A DNA stretch of 64,000 bases, taken from NCBI GenBank assembly GCA_020050835.1, contig JAGVKB010000095.1, forward strand, positions 1 to 64,000, written 5' to 3'. Below are positions 14,641 to 24,581 of the stretch, piece after piece. How positions within the stretch are numbered: position 1 is the first letter of the stretch; the number at the start of each line of letters is the position of its first letter. A program made the position numbers and the translations under genes. The notes beneath the pieces are model-generated. The model searched no databases, was not told where the DNA came from, and was given only the letters and a program-made list of their open reading frames with translations. The stretch is from Candidatus Obscuribacterales bacterium. Its GTDB lineage: Bacteria > Cyanobacteriota > Vampirovibrionia > Obscuribacterales > Obscuribacteraceae.

Positions 14641-15948
14641 TTGAAGGCGGTAACGTTGAAGCAGTTGAAACACCTGAAAGGTGACCTGAGAGTCCCAGGC
14701 GATAAGTCGATATCGCATCGTGCGCTGATCTTCTCGGTTTTGACCAGAGGTCGCTCGACGGTCGCCGGCTTGTCTCCCGCCTACGATTGTGCAAGCAGCA
14801 TCGCCTGCTTGCAAGCGCTCGGGTTAGAGATCGAGCCAGCCGGACAAGCGGACTCAGTGTCGATCATGAGCAACGGTGTGACTGAAATGAAGGCTCCCGC
14901 CACGCACCTCGATGCCGGCAATAGCGGAACCACAATCAGATTAATGGCGGGAGTAGCCTCAGGGCTGCAGTTTCAAACTACCTTCGATGGCGATCAATCA
15001 CTCCGTCGCCGACCAATGTCGCGGGTGCTCGACCCCTTAGGCGCGATGGGCGCTCAAATTGAGTATCTGGGAAAAGCCGGTTGCGCCCCCTTTTCCATCG
15101 CCGGCGGGACCTTACGGGGAATTGCCTATCCGGTGCCGGTTGCTTCGGCTCAAGTACAGACGGCAATTCTGCTAGCCGGACTCCAGGCAGATGGTGAAAC
15201 AGTCGTGACGGTGCCTGGCGTCGTCCGCGACCACACTCTGCGCTTGTTTCAATATCTGAGCATTCCGCACCGCGTGGACAATCCCGGCAGCATCGCAGTC
15301 AAACGCCTCAGCGAGCCGATTGAGCCCTACCAGATCGACGTGCCGGCAGACATATCGTCGGCGGCGTTTTTCATGGTGGCGGCCGCGCTCTTACCCGGCT
15401 CGTCCGTTCGGCTAAGTGACGTCGGAGTAAATCCCGGTCGAAATCTCGTGATTGAAGTTCTACAACGAATGGGGGCAGCACTGACGATTGAGAACGAACG
15501 AATCGTTTCCGGAGAGCCGGTTGCTGACATAGCGGTGCGCTACGAATCACGCCTGGCCGGTGCCACTATCGGCGGTGACGAGATAGCGGCCGGGATTGAT
15601 GAAATTCCGATCCTGGCTCTGGCAGGAGCGCTAGGCAGCGGGATATTCACCATCAGTGGTGCAGCTGAATTGCGGGTTAAGGAAAGCGACCGGCTAAAGG
15701 CGATCGTCTCGAACTTGAGTGCAGCCGGAGCGCATATTACAGAACTTCCAGACGGTTTCGAAATCGAAGGAACGTCGTCGCTTGCGGGCGGCTCAATCTG
15801 GGAGACATTCGGAGACCACCGGCTGGCTATGACCGGACTGATCGCCAACTTGATTAGTAATGCACCAGTCGAAGTCGACGACCGGGATTGCGTTAGAATC
15901 AGTTACCCGACCTTTGAAGCAGATCTTGACCGCCTACTTAATCATTGA
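14641..15948 (+). CDS. aroA: 3-phosphoshikimate 1-carboxyvinyltransferase (EPSP synthase)
   Basis: Joins phosphoenolpyruvate to shikimate 3-phosphate. The 435-residue protein shows VPGDKSISHRALIF at the N-terminus, DAGNSGTTIRLMAG, GDQSLRRRPM, SAQVQTAILLAGLQADG, LRVKESDRLKAI and ETFGDHRLAM, all diagnostic. The start is either TTG 14641 or TTG 14656; the second has AGGCGG just upstream, while neither has a classical signal. It is divergent from aroC and converges on the Ntn hydrolase gene two bases later. Confidence 0.95.
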   Translation: MKAVTLKQLKHLKGDLRVPGDKSISHRALIFSVLTRGRSTVAGLSPAYDCASSIACLQALGLEIEPAGQADSVSIMSNGVTEMKAPATHLDAGNSGTTIRLMAGVASGLQFQTTFDGDQSLRRRPMSRVLDPLGAMGAQIEYLGKAGCAPFSIAGGTLRGIAYPVPVASAQVQTAILLAGLQADGETVVTVPGVVRDHTLRLFQYLSIPHRVDNPGSIAVKRLSEPIEPYQIDVPADISSAAFFMVAAALLPGSSVRLSDVGVNPGRNLVIEVLQRMGAALTIENERIVSGEPVADIAVRYESRLAGATIGGDEIAAGIDEIPILALAGALGSGIFTISGAAELRVKESDRLKAIVSNLSAAGAHITELPDGFEIEGTSSLAGGSIWETFGDHRLAMTGLIANLISNAPVEVDDRDCVRISYPTFEADLDRLLNH

Positions 15949-15950
15949 AG

Positions 15951-16739
15951 CTACTTGGCGCTCTTCGGCCGGGCGGGCCTTTTCTTGGCAGCGGCTGCCG
16001 ACTTAGCGACTCGTGCAACCGGCTTGTTGTCTTTCTGTCCAGCAGGTCTTTTCGGTCCTTTCGCTGACTGCGTTGTCTTCGTACCAACCAGCAGATTGCC
16101 GGGTGTCTTTCGCTTGGCCAATGTCTTTAGAGCCCGACCGTGCGATTTGTATCCCCGCGCCGGGCGAGTACCAAAGTCAGATGCCTTGACCTCGATAACG
16201 TCTAGCGGCTCCTTGCAATACACGGAAAAATGGCAGGCTGCTTCCAGCCCGATCCGGCAAAGCTCAAAACCATCGTCAATGGTATCAAACAGCCCATAAA
16301 GGCAGCCGAGAGAATAGTCAGACCCAGCCCCGAGACAGGCAAATCGCTCATACTGGCTAACGCTCAGGTTGTTTGCTACTCCATAAATGTGTTGCGGTGT
16401 GACGACCATGAAATTGTTATAAATCGCCGCATAAGTGTCCTTTCCCGAATCCACCAGCGTGTACGACTTCTTCAGCTCGGCGTAGAGCTCCAAAAAGAAA
16501 GAGAAAACCTGCGCTCTGTTCTTGAAGGTGTTGGACATCATTTTATGATTGGTTTCATGCAGATGCTCGATGATGTTGTCGAGAAGAGAATAACCGCTAG
16601 TGGCAAGATAGGCGTGCTTGAGCTTCATAATCTTCGAGCCGTCGGCAAGATCGGTGAAGTATTCAGTACCAAACGTAACAATTCTGTCCGCACCCATAAA
16701 GACGCGTCCGAACTTTTTTACTGCCACCAGGATGGTCAT
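15951..16739 (-). CDS. HslV/proteasome-like Ntn hydrolase with Lys-rich C-terminal tail
   Basis: A 262-residue protein. The N-terminus MTILVAVKKFG aligns with HslV and beta-type proteasome subunits, placing Thr2 as the N-terminal nucleophile after Met removal. GADRIVTFG matches the conserved Asp region, SKIMKL supplies the lysine equivalent of Lys33, and LGAGSDYSLGCLYG matches the glycine-rich segment near the active site. The last 70 residues or so are Lys/Ala/Pro rich (AKRKTPG..., SAAAAKKRPARPKSAK), like histone H1-type tails. GGAGG lies 11 bases before the start. No HslU or other AAA partner is nearby. Fold assignment is good; the activity and tail function are unknown. Confidence 0.7.
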   Translation of the reverse strand: MTILVAVKKFGRVFMGADRIVTFGTEYFTDLADGSKIMKLKHAYLATSGYSLLDNIIEHLHETNHKMMSNTFKNRAQVFSFFLELYAELKKSYTLVDSGKDTYAAIYNNFMVVTPQHIYGVANNLSVSQYERFACLGAGSDYSLGCLYGLFDTIDDGFELCRIGLEAACHFSVYCKEPLDVIEVKASDFGTRPARGYKSHGRALKTLAKRKTPGNLLVGTKTTQSAKGPKRPAGQKDNKPVARVAKSAAAAKKRPARPKSAK

Positions 16740-16963
16740 CGAGAAACATACCTCCGCTACCTGCGTCTATGAACTTGACCGCTGCCGGAGTTATCCGTTA
16801 CCCAGCCCGAAAGTACAGGTCCTACGAGAGTTCCACCCACTTTCAAGATTTTTATGCATTTCCGACAGCTAGAATAGATTAAGTTCGTCCTGCGTAAGTT
16901 CGGCTCGAAAGTAAGCAGCGACGGCTCGCTAGTTTGATTTGCAACTCGTCAGAAAGCAGACCG

Positions 16964-17671
16964 ATGAAAACAGCAAAACTCAGCAATTCAATTACGATCA
17001 TTTCGTTTGTTCTAGCTTTGAGCCTTGCTGCTCTGCCTGCCGCAAAGGCACAATATGGCAACTATACCGAGCAATTACCAGGTGGCTATCGGCCAGCGGC
17101 AGGAAATGGGCAGCCAGGGACATATGGAAGTTCAAATCCAGGCGTTTTCGACACGAGCTACGGCGGCGGCCAGTCTCCCTATCCGCCATCGCCGCTAATG
17201 CACGCGCCGCAGCAAGGCGCACCGGTTGCACAATGGTTCGCAAAGTATGACCAGATTAGGCGGCAGGCCCAAATGTCCCCGCAAGAGAGGCAACAGGCAG
17301 ATTACTTCCTGTCCAAGATAACTGCCATCTTCGTTCCCGGACAGGAGAAGTTGGAAGCAAAAAATCTTTTGACCCGGATGGTCAGTCGATACCGCCAAGC
17401 ATCAATTGCTATTAAACAGCTGCCAGTCCTAAAGGAAACAGCTCAGTTGCAGAAAGGCTTCTACCAGTATTTCGTGACAGCCGGCAACCTCTTCATCGAT
17501 TATCTCAAGGTGCAGGAGAATCTTCTGGCTACCGATGCACAAACAGGACAGCCGATCGCCGCGCAACTAATGCAAAGGAAGCAGGGGCTCGAAGAGCTGA
17601 ACATGTCAATCCAGTCCTTAGACGAGCAGTCCAGAGCCAGGTTCGGAATCGCGCCGTATCAGTATCAGTAG
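16964..17671 (+). CDS. Secreted protein of unknown function
   Basis: The 235-residue protein starts at ATG 16964 with a clear signal peptide (FVLALSLAALPAAKA|QYGN). A Gly/Pro/Tyr-rich low-complexity segment of about 65 residues follows. The C-terminal helical domain carries SPQERQQADYFLSKI and LLTRMVSRYRQA, with several amphipathic helices. No catalytic motif is evident. It is divergent from the Ntn hydrolase with a 224-bp spacer and converges on a metalloprotease gene. I do not recognise the family. Confidence 0.65.
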   Translation: MKTAKLSNSITIISFVLALSLAALPAAKAQYGNYTEQLPGGYRPAAGNGQPGTYGSSNPGVFDTSYGGGQSPYPPSPLMHAPQQGAPVAQWFAKYDQIRRQAQMSPQERQQADYFLSKITAIFVPGQEKLEAKNLLTRMVSRYRQASIAIKQLPVLKETAQLQKGFYQYFVTAGNLFIDYLKVQENLLATDAQTGQPIAAQLMQRKQGLEELNMSIQSLDEQSRARFGIAPYQYQ

Positions 17672-17708
17672 ATTGGGGAGCTAGTAGGGGCGCAGCACCG
17701 CATCGCGC

Positions 17709-18956
17709 CTACAAGGGAATATCGACTTTCTGTTGATAGAGCCTTTCGAGCGTGCTGATGTCTCTCGGAGAGAGCCTGGAATGTTCGTCCGTAACCTCAT
17801 TCATCATGTCTGTCCGTTCTGCACTGTGCCCTTGAATTCCCAGCGCATGGCCCAGCTCATGCGTGACGATGTTCTGCAAGAGCAGATAGCGGACATCGAA
17901 GTCTTTGCTCGCCAGTAAATCCAAATTGACTTCGATCACCTGCGGTGGCACAGCCACCTTCGGTCCAGCCTTGGGAATGTAGATCGGAACTGGCACCATG
18001 CCGACGTTGAAAATCGCCAGCGAACCAGGCGACTTGGTCTTCCACTTCGTGATCGTATGAGCGCCAAGCGTACAACCGGTCTCATCCGGGGAGATGCCGA
18101 GATGCTTCCAAGTCACTCTAATGCGAGCATTGTCGGGATTATCGACTTGCACGAAGCGCACCAGACCGTTAGCTTGCTCCTCCCAGCTTTCGAATCCGAG
18201 CACGACCGAAGCTGTATAGTCCCTGTCCTCAGTGGGCGAAATAAAGACCGGTATAGGCATTGTCTTAAAACGAAAGACCTTTCCTCTGGTTGCCTTCATG
18301 ACGCTGGGATAGTAGTCGCCGGTAGTTCTGACCTTTCCGTCTGCCGGGTCGATGCGGAAAAATCTCGGCGCAGACAGATTAACTATCTTCAAGGGATCGC
18401 GGTCCACCGGCAATTCAAGCGGCGACTCGGCGGACCGCTTCCGCTGAGATGAAATTAGACCGGGCTGGTCGCTCTGCCGACCCACAGCCGGTGCGCTGCG
18501 GAGATTATCTTGGTCAACCGGATAAGCTGATCGATTTCCCGGCGGAGAACCTCTGTAAAGATCAGGCGTTTGAGTCGGCGGCTGAGCTTTCAACCCGGCC
18601 GGTCCTAACGGCGCTCCCATGCCAGCGGCTGAACTGCCAGGCTGACCGAAAACAGTTCTCTTCAGATTGCTCAATCTTGCAAGCAATGGACCGCTTTGCG
18701 CCTGACCAAACACTTTCAGCTCGAGAGCAGCTACCCGCTCGAGCGCTGAAAGCCGCGGGTCCAGGGACAGCCCAATCGACTGCTCGAGCGCTTGAATCGA
18801 GGTCAGAAGTGACCGGTCTGCTTGACCGAATGCCGGTTGCAGCGACACAACCAGGAGAATGCAGACCAGTACCGCTCGGAGCCTAAATTCGTTCCGAGCG
18901 AAGCGCAGGTAATTGAGAGCGGCAGGCACGCGATGAGTTTTGCTGCTGATGGGCAC
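17709..18956 (-). CDS. Secreted matrixin-like zinc metalloprotease (M10-type)
   Basis: The 415-residue protein has an N-terminal signal segment (LVCILLVVSLQPAFGQ). About 140 residues of Leu-rich then Pro/Gly/Ser-rich linker follow, then a C-terminal protease domain. The zinc motif HELGHALGIQGHS is followed by a Met-turn region RTDMMNEV, matching matrixins. Upstream elements such as VLGFESWEEQANGLVRFV and the strand NARIRVTW fit the typical peptidase M10 order. The start is GTG 18956, with an alternative GTG nine codons in. Probably acts in the periplasm or outside the cell. Substrate unknown. Confidence 0.82.
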   Translation of the reverse strand: MPISSKTHRVPAALNYLRFARNEFRLRAVLVCILLVVSLQPAFGQADRSLLTSIQALEQSIGLSLDPRLSALERVAALELKVFGQAQSGPLLARLSNLKRTVFGQPGSSAAGMGAPLGPAGLKAQPPTQTPDLYRGSPPGNRSAYPVDQDNLRSAPAVGRQSDQPGLISSQRKRSAESPLELPVDRDPLKIVNLSAPRFFRIDPADGKVRTTGDYYPSVMKATRGKVFRFKTMPIPVFISPTEDRDYTASVVLGFESWEEQANGLVRFVQVDNPDNARIRVTWKHLGISPDETGCTLGAHTITKWKTKSPGSLAIFNVGMVPVPIYIPKAGPKVAVPPQVIEVNLDLLASKDFDVRYLLLQNIVTHELGHALGIQGHSAERTDMMNEVTDEHSRLSPRDISTLERLYQQKVDIPL

Positions 18957-19100
18957 TGGGTTTCTTCAATGCTTATGCCACAGAACGCTTCTAAAGTAAT
19001 CACTGCCAGCCTGGCTGACGCAGAGTAGTCTGGCAATCGAAGGCAACTGATTCCTTCACCAGAGCGGCTAGCTTTGTGTGTAAAACGAATTGCCCGCTAA

Positions 19101-20456
19101 TTAGACCTGAGCGGCCAACTCGGTCACTACCGACTCCAGAGCAACTGAAAGGCGAATTAAGATCTCTTGAAGCTCTTCTGCGCTGATGGTAAACGGTGGA
19201 GCGACGATGACATGATCTCCATTAGTGCCGTCGATTGAGCCGGAGCCGGGATAAATCAACAGACCGGTCTTGAGCGCTGCTTTCGCCAACAACTGCGAAA
19301 CCCTGAGGTCCGGGTCAAACGGCTCTTTGCTCTTTCGATTGCGGACCAGCTCGATGCCGGACAGGAAGCCACGACCTCGCACATCGCCCACCAAGTCGAA
19401 GCGGCGGAGCTGCTCGAGTCCGGCGAATAGCTCAGCTTCCCGCGCGGCAACTTGGGCGATCAAGTTATGCTCAGCAAGGAAGTCGACAGCAGCAACGCCT
19501 GCCGCACACGCAACCGGATGCCCGCTGTAAGTGAATCCATGCTCGAATACTCCGCTGTTGCACTCGAATCCCTCGACAATGCGGCCGGAAGCAAGCACCG
19601 CTCCCAGTGGCATATAGCCAGATGACAATCCCTTTCCGAGGCAGATGACATCCGGCACGACGCCCCAAAGATCCAATCCGAAATTGGCCCCGACTCTACC
19701 GAGCCCGGTCATTACATCATCAGCGATCAGCAAGACACCATATTTAGTGCAGATTTCGCGTACGCGCGGCCAATACTGAGGTCCGGGAGCGGCTGCACCC
19801 AGTGCCGCTCCAACCACCGGTTCTGCGATAAAGGCCAAAACATTTTCCGGACCTTCCGCCAAGAAGATCGATTCGAGCTCGTCAGCACAAGCGATGGTGC
19901 AGGCCGGAGACTGGCAAACTCCTTCATTGCCGCATCGGCAGCGATATTGATAGACCGGGCTTACCTGCGGCTGTGCCTTCAAAATCGGCAGGTAGGGGCG
20001 GCGGCGAGCCGGGTGACCAGTAGCTGACAGAGCACCGACCGTGCTGCCATGATAACTGTTGCGGCGCGAGACGACAGTCGTTCTTGCCGATTGCCCGGTC
20101 TCGACGCAATAAGCACGAGCCATCTTGATGGCAGTTTCGACTGACTCCGAACCGCCGGAAGTAAAATATGCACGCGCCCCGCTTCGAAAACCATCCGGCG
20201 TGAGCGCAACGATTCTCTCGGCGAGATCGAGCGCTGACTGGGACACGAACTGAGAAGTATGAGCGAAGGCGACGCGAGAAAGTTGCTGGCAAATAGCGTC
20301 ATTGATCGGCTTGACCCCATGACCTAGATTGGCAACAATCGCCCCGCTCGACCCGTCAAGATAGGAGTTGCCGTCGGTGTCGCTCACCCAAACGCCTTTC
20401 GCCGATTGAATGACTGGGTATGCTCGCTTCAAGTTACGATAGAAAAAGCTGGACAC
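19101..20456 (-). CDS. PLP-dependent class III aminotransferase
   Basis: The 451-residue protein has the fold-type I class III pattern: YLDGSSGAIVANLGHG, FTSGGSESVETAIKMAR, RRNSYHGSTVGALSATGH, AEPVVGAALG, LLIADDVMTGLGRVG and the PLP lysine in LGKGLSSGYMPLGAV. An inserted Cys-rich loop (YRCRCGNEGVCQSPACTIAC) is present, as in some members of this aspartate/omega-amino-acid aminotransferase subgroup. The GTG start has GGGGAG seven bases upstream. Substrate cannot be read from the sequence; omega-amino acid or diamine donors are typical. Confidence 0.85.
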   Translation of the reverse strand: MSSFFYRNLKRAYPVIQSAKGVWVSDTDGNSYLDGSSGAIVANLGHGVKPINDAICQQLSRVAFAHTSQFVSQSALDLAERIVALTPDGFRSGARAYFTSGGSESVETAIKMARAYCVETGQSARTTVVSRRNSYHGSTVGALSATGHPARRRPYLPILKAQPQVSPVYQYRCRCGNEGVCQSPACTIACADELESIFLAEGPENVLAFIAEPVVGAALGAAAPGPQYWPRVREICTKYGVLLIADDVMTGLGRVGANFGLDLWGVVPDVICLGKGLSSGYMPLGAVLASGRIVEGFECNSGVFEHGFTYSGHPVACAAGVAAVDFLAEHNLIAQVAAREAELFAGLEQLRRFDLVGDVRGRGFLSGIELVRNRKSKEPFDPDLRVSQLLAKAALKTGLLIYPGSGSIDGTNGDHVIVAPPFTISAEELQEILIRLSVALESVVTELAAQV

Positions 20457-20659
20457 AAAGCTCTCCCCTGAGAAATTGGCTGCAGGCAGAGCAATTATAG
20501 GATGGCAAACTGCGGCCCTCGCCTTAGCAACATGAAATTTTTGGGCCAGGCTGTGCCCTTAACAAAACTTTATGATACCCTGAAGGGTAAGCCAGCGAGC
20601 AGTTCCCGCTCTCCAATCGAACAACATGCAGTTTGAAGCTCAATTTACAGGGGATCTTA

Positions 20660-20965
20660 ATGGACAACCGATTGCGAGAGCTGGCTGAAAACCGCTATCA
20701 ACAAGAAGTCTTTCTTGCCACACTCTTCGAGCTGGCCGTCGAGGATCAATGGTTTGACCTTCAGCATATGGTTCAGCATGATATGGCAAAGGCGATTCTG
20801 GCCGATTACTCTTACGAACTCGGCAAAGACTATCTCAATCGAGACATCTTCCTAACTCACTGGGAAGATGTAATTGAGGTCGGTTGGAAAATATTCTGCA
20901 ATCACACCGGGCTATCCAGGGACAGAGTAAACCAACAACTCCAGCGATTGCGTGAAGCTTACTGA
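20660..20965 (+). CDS. Small conserved-looking helical protein
   Basis: A 101-residue acidic, mostly helical protein starting at ATG 20660, with AGGGGA at good spacing. Notable stretches are LAENRYQQEVFLATLFELA and VNQQLQRLREAY. No signal peptide or membrane segment. I do not recognise it. It converges on the next gene with a 15-bp gap. An ACCCT-GA-AGGGT dyad lies upstream around 20577. Confidence 0.6.
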   Translation: MDNRLRELAENRYQQEVFLATLFELAVEDQWFDLQHMVQHDMAKAILADYSYELGKDYLNRDIFLTHWEDVIEVGWKIFCNHTGLSRDRVNQQLQRLREAY

Positions 20966-20980
20966 GATACTGCAAGCAGC

Positions 20981-22363
20981 TTAGAGTTGCTCTTTCCATT
21001 GAGCGACCAAGCTCGAGACCTCTTCGCGAAATGCGTTCAAGGTGGATGTTCTCTTCATCGCATCTTCGGCTGCCTTCATGTCACGTTTGGTGAAAGCTTC
21101 AGCACCGGTCCTGGCCAGCCCCTCCAGGTCCCGATCAATGATTTTCACAAGCAGATCACAAGCCTGACCTAAATCGATGTTCTTACCGTCTACCATTAGA
21201 TCATCACCTCCCGAATCCAGACCGCAACCACTGCCTTTCTGCCCGCCGTCGCTTGCAGGCGCCGCGGCTTGCGTAGGCTTCGCCTCTGCCGGTGGTGCCT
21301 GCGCCTCGGTCTTTTCTAACGAGTCCAAATTCAGCTGCGAGTCCTGCTGTTCAGACGATGGGGTCAAGCCCGGCGCGGTTTCCGCCTGACTTTCCGCAGT
21401 CGGCAATGGCGCAGCCGCCGGCTTTGCTTCCTCCTCCAAGCCCTTTGCCGCTGTCTTCCCTTCAGCTTTCGCGCCACCGGCCGCAGACCAGCTCGCCTTC
21501 GGATAAGAGCCGGTCAGAGTCAAGAGGTCACCTCGCTTCGGCGCATACTCCGGGCTAAAGCTCAGTTTCATGCTTTCGCTCTGTTCGACTGCTGGTGCGA
21601 ACACTTTGTATTTGCCGGTCAGACTTTGATGCGGAATCGGCGGCGGCTCTTTGTGCGAAGTTGAATGGAGATGTGATTTTTCCTCGGGCGCCTGCTCCGA
21701 CCTCGACACTCGAATCAAGGCGCCGAAAAGATCCTGTGCTACTTCATCAACTCTTTCAAACGGCATTTCCATCTCATCGATCTTCCAGGTAACGCCGTTG
21801 CGATCGACAATGGCAGTCATCTCAAGATAAGGCTTGAAGAATGATTGTGATCCGCTCAGAGCGATTATCTGATCTTTCGGCACGATGAATGCTTGAATAT
21901 TGTCCTTACTGCCTCGCAGTATTAGGCTCCAGACTAACGTTGAAATCGACCCCTTGAACGACCAGATCTTGGTTTCGCTGATATCACTCCATTTGCGATC
22001 TCTGACCAAGTCATTGAAGAGCACCGGTCTGTCACAGCTCACTTCCAGGTTGGTGCCTGCGACGGCAGCATTGAAATCATATGAGAAGTCCAAGAAAACA
22101 TCGAAGATCCTGTCCATCCAGTTAGTTACACTCTCCTGCACGGAGAGATCCCGAAATGTGCCGGGTAGCTTAAGCGTAGATTGACGTCCAAGCGCCTGCT
22201 GGGTGTCATTTGCCAATTTTTCTACGAAATTGGCAGCAGTCTTTCCAGATTTGTGCTTGAGCGAAGACAACAAGAGATCCCGGTAAGATTTACCTCCTGC
22301 CGGTTTTTCACCTTCATCTTCCTTTTTCTGATTCGAGTCGTCACCCCAGTTTTCTTCTGACAT
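20981..22363 (-). CDS. Large soluble protein of unknown function with Ala/Pro/Glu-rich linker
   Basis: A 460-residue protein with three parts. An N-terminal domain (residues about 25-225) of mixed alpha/beta character includes VTNWMDRIFDVFLDFSYDFN and IWSFKGSISTLVWSLILRG. A low-complexity Ala/Glu/Pro/Gln linker covers about residues 280-390. A C-terminal helical domain starts MVDGKNIDLGQACDLLVKII and ends VSSLVAQWKEQL. No signal peptide or catalytic motif was seen, and I do not recognise a family. The start ATG has a modest GAAAG upstream. Confidence 0.65.
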   Translation of the reverse strand: MSEENWGDDSNQKKEDEGEKPAGGKSYRDLLLSSLKHKSGKTAANFVEKLANDTQQALGRQSTLKLPGTFRDLSVQESVTNWMDRIFDVFLDFSYDFNAAVAGTNLEVSCDRPVLFNDLVRDRKWSDISETKIWSFKGSISTLVWSLILRGSKDNIQAFIVPKDQIIALSGSQSFFKPYLEMTAIVDRNGVTWKIDEMEMPFERVDEVAQDLFGALIRVSRSEQAPEEKSHLHSTSHKEPPPIPHQSLTGKYKVFAPAVEQSESMKLSFSPEYAPKRGDLLTLTGSYPKASWSAAGGAKAEGKTAAKGLEEEAKPAAAPLPTAESQAETAPGLTPSSEQQDSQLNLDSLEKTEAQAPPAEAKPTQAAAPASDGGQKGSGCGLDSGGDDLMVDGKNIDLGQACDLLVKIIDRDLEGLARTGAEAFTKRDMKAAEDAMKRTSTLNAFREEVSSLVAQWKEQL

Positions 22364-22559
22364 CTTTCAGCCCACTCCACTGTGTGGTAAGTCGTTCGGC
22401 ACTCCAAAAAGTATCGCCTGAAACGACATTCCTTTTATTAATCTACCCACCAAGACAAGGGGTAAACTGACTTTCAAGACTCTTCTCTCTTCAAATTTCC
22501 AGCTGTCAATTCGGCTGTGGCATCACAGATATAATCGTCTTTAGCGTCTCTAATCCGGA

Positions 22560-24566
22560 GTGTTTCGGCACAAGCAAATGACAAAAAAACCTGAAGTGTT
22601 CTGCCGCACCTTTTCTGCCTCGCCCGCACAAGCAGGTCAATTGCCGCTTCGTACTTACAGACCGATTGTAAAGCCCGTGCAGCAGCCGGAGCAAGATCCG
22701 CTGATTGGAACCGTTGTCGGCCATCGCTATCAAGTCCTGTCGGTTGTCAGCCGAGGAGGCATGGGAGTCATTTACAGATGCAGACAGAGTCAGCTGGACC
22801 GGACAGTGGCTCTCAAACTATTGCCGTTTGAGCTAATCGAGGATCCGGTAGTAGTAGACAGATTTCAACGCGAAGCCAAGGTTTTGAGCCGGCTCAGTCA
22901 CTCCAATCTCACGACGCTTTATGACTTTGGTAGATTGCCTACTGGAGAACCGTTCTTCGTACTCGAATACGTGGACGGAGAGACGCTCGATTCATTGCTA
23001 AAACGGGAAGGACAGCTGGACTATCGACGAGTAGTGCCGATTTTTACCCAAATCTGCAACGCACTGGGCTATGCGCATCAGCTGGGAGTGATTCACCGCG
23101 ATATTAAACCGCAAAACATCATGCTAGTGAGTGGACAGCGCGGACCGGATTTCGTCAAGGTGCTCGATTTCGGCATCGTCAAATTGACTGATGAGTCGCG
23201 ACGCCTGACTCGAATGGGCGAAGTTTGGGGCACAGCTATCTATATGAGCCCGGAGCAATGCACCGGGCAACCGGTCGACTCTCGCTCGGACATCTTTTCG
23301 CTCGGTTCAGTTCTTTACGAAAGCCTGACCGGCCAGCACCCGTTCAACGGCAAGAATCTCATGCAGATTATGACAAAGCTAATGAACGAGCAAACTCCGC
23401 CTTTCAAGGCGATCCGACCAGACCTGAGCATCCCGCCGGCGATAGAAGAAGTCGTGGGCAAAGCGCTTAGAAAGCAGCCCAACGACCGTTTCAACTCGAT
23501 GGAAGAGCTGTCGGATGCTCTCCAAGGAGCGCTTGCCGCTCCGCAAGCAATCGCGTCTCAACCAACAGCTCCGCCAGCCCCACCAGAAGATCTACGGTAC
23601 TCGCACAAAATTTCCGCTCAAACTCTGGGCATTCAGGCAGGCGGTATAATACCGCAAACTGATCAGCAAACTCCCTTGCCGGATGCTGCGCAATTTGCAG
23701 CGGCTGATCGAGCATACGCTAGGACTCCTTTCAATCAAGAGCTTCAAAGGTCTCACGAGATGACCGCAAACCAACGACCGACCGAACCACAACCGGCAGC
23801 TAATGGCGAGCAACGGCTATCCAGTGCCGGCACGCAAGCCGAATCGGCTCCACCGGTATATGGTTACTCCCGCGCCAGGAATCAGGCGCCGCCAACCAGG
23901 TCCAGGCCAGGACAGCGCCCGCCGGCAGCACGCAACGGTAGCACACCCAATGTCCCTAGCAGGGACATCGCTCCCTACAAGCTGTTTATTCTCATCACAC
24001 TACTGGCAGTGGCAGCCTTCGGCGTCCTGGTTGCGATCATCAAAGCCACTCATCCAGAACCTTCTACCAATCCGCATCCCCACAAGCAATCGGCCCGTCC
24101 ATCGGCCACATTCGTCCCACAACAGCAGCTGAGCAGTCCGGGGGAACCCGATCTCCAAGCTGCGCGCTCTCAGGAGAAGATACAACAGCCTGACGAATCG
24201 GCACCGCGCTTGAATAAGCAACAAACTGAGCAAGTGCTGCCGGTCAGTTCAAATTTGTCTAGCGTTGACCCTCGAGTTGACTTGCCACCAGAACCATTGC
24301 TAAACCCCACTGCCAGTCACGCCGCAAGCAAAGTCGAGGTCGCAAGTACAACCAAGCCGTCCCGCCCTTCAGGGGAGGTAGCGAATGCTCGTAAGCGGAA
24401 ACGTAGTAGAGCCGCAACTGATGGCTCAGCCGGCGGCTTCACCGATGCTTCAGCAGACAATGCAATGATTGACGGGCTGTCACCGCCGGTGGTTCGCGAC
24501 GATCAGACGCAGTGGTGGCGATTCAAGCAACGCCTGGAATCAGCTAGCCAGCCTACGTCCAGATAG
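22560..24566 (+). CDS. Hanks-type Ser/Thr protein kinase, membrane anchored
   Basis: The 668-residue protein has a kinase domain at residues about 55-330. It has a glycine loop SRGGMGVIYRC, the lysine in TVALKLLPF, catalytic HRDIKPQNIML, VLDFGIVKL as the DFG segment, GTAIYMSPEQ and DSRSDIFSLGSVLYE. A long Pro/Gln/Ala-rich linker leads to one transmembrane helix (LFILITLLAVAAFGVLVAII, near residue 480). A C-terminal low-complexity extracytoplasmic tail of about 165 residues has no PASTA repeats. The GTG at 22560 or ATG at 22578 may be the start. It likely phosphorylates regulatory targets in response to an envelope cue. Confidence 0.9.
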   Translation: MFRHKQMTKKPEVFCRTFSASPAQAGQLPLRTYRPIVKPVQQPEQDPLIGTVVGHRYQVLSVVSRGGMGVIYRCRQSQLDRTVALKLLPFELIEDPVVVDRFQREAKVLSRLSHSNLTTLYDFGRLPTGEPFFVLEYVDGETLDSLLKREGQLDYRRVVPIFTQICNALGYAHQLGVIHRDIKPQNIMLVSGQRGPDFVKVLDFGIVKLTDESRRLTRMGEVWGTAIYMSPEQCTGQPVDSRSDIFSLGSVLYESLTGQHPFNGKNLMQIMTKLMNEQTPPFKAIRPDLSIPPAIEEVVGKALRKQPNDRFNSMEELSDALQGALAAPQAIASQPTAPPAPPEDLRYSHKISAQTLGIQAGGIIPQTDQQTPLPDAAQFAAADRAYARTPFNQELQRSHEMTANQRPTEPQPAANGEQRLSSAGTQAESAPPVYGYSRARNQAPPTRSRPGQRPPAARNGSTPNVPSRDIAPYKLFILITLLAVAAFGVLVAIIKATHPEPSTNPHPHKQSARPSATFVPQQQLSSPGEPDLQAARSQEKIQQPDESAPRLNKQQTEQVLPVSSNLSSVDPRVDLPPEPLLNPTASHAASKVEVASTTKPSRPSGEVANARKRKRSRAATDGSAGGFTDASADNAMIDGLSPPVVRDDQTQWWRFKQRLESASQPTSR

Positions 24567-24581
24567 AACGCGCGCAGACGG

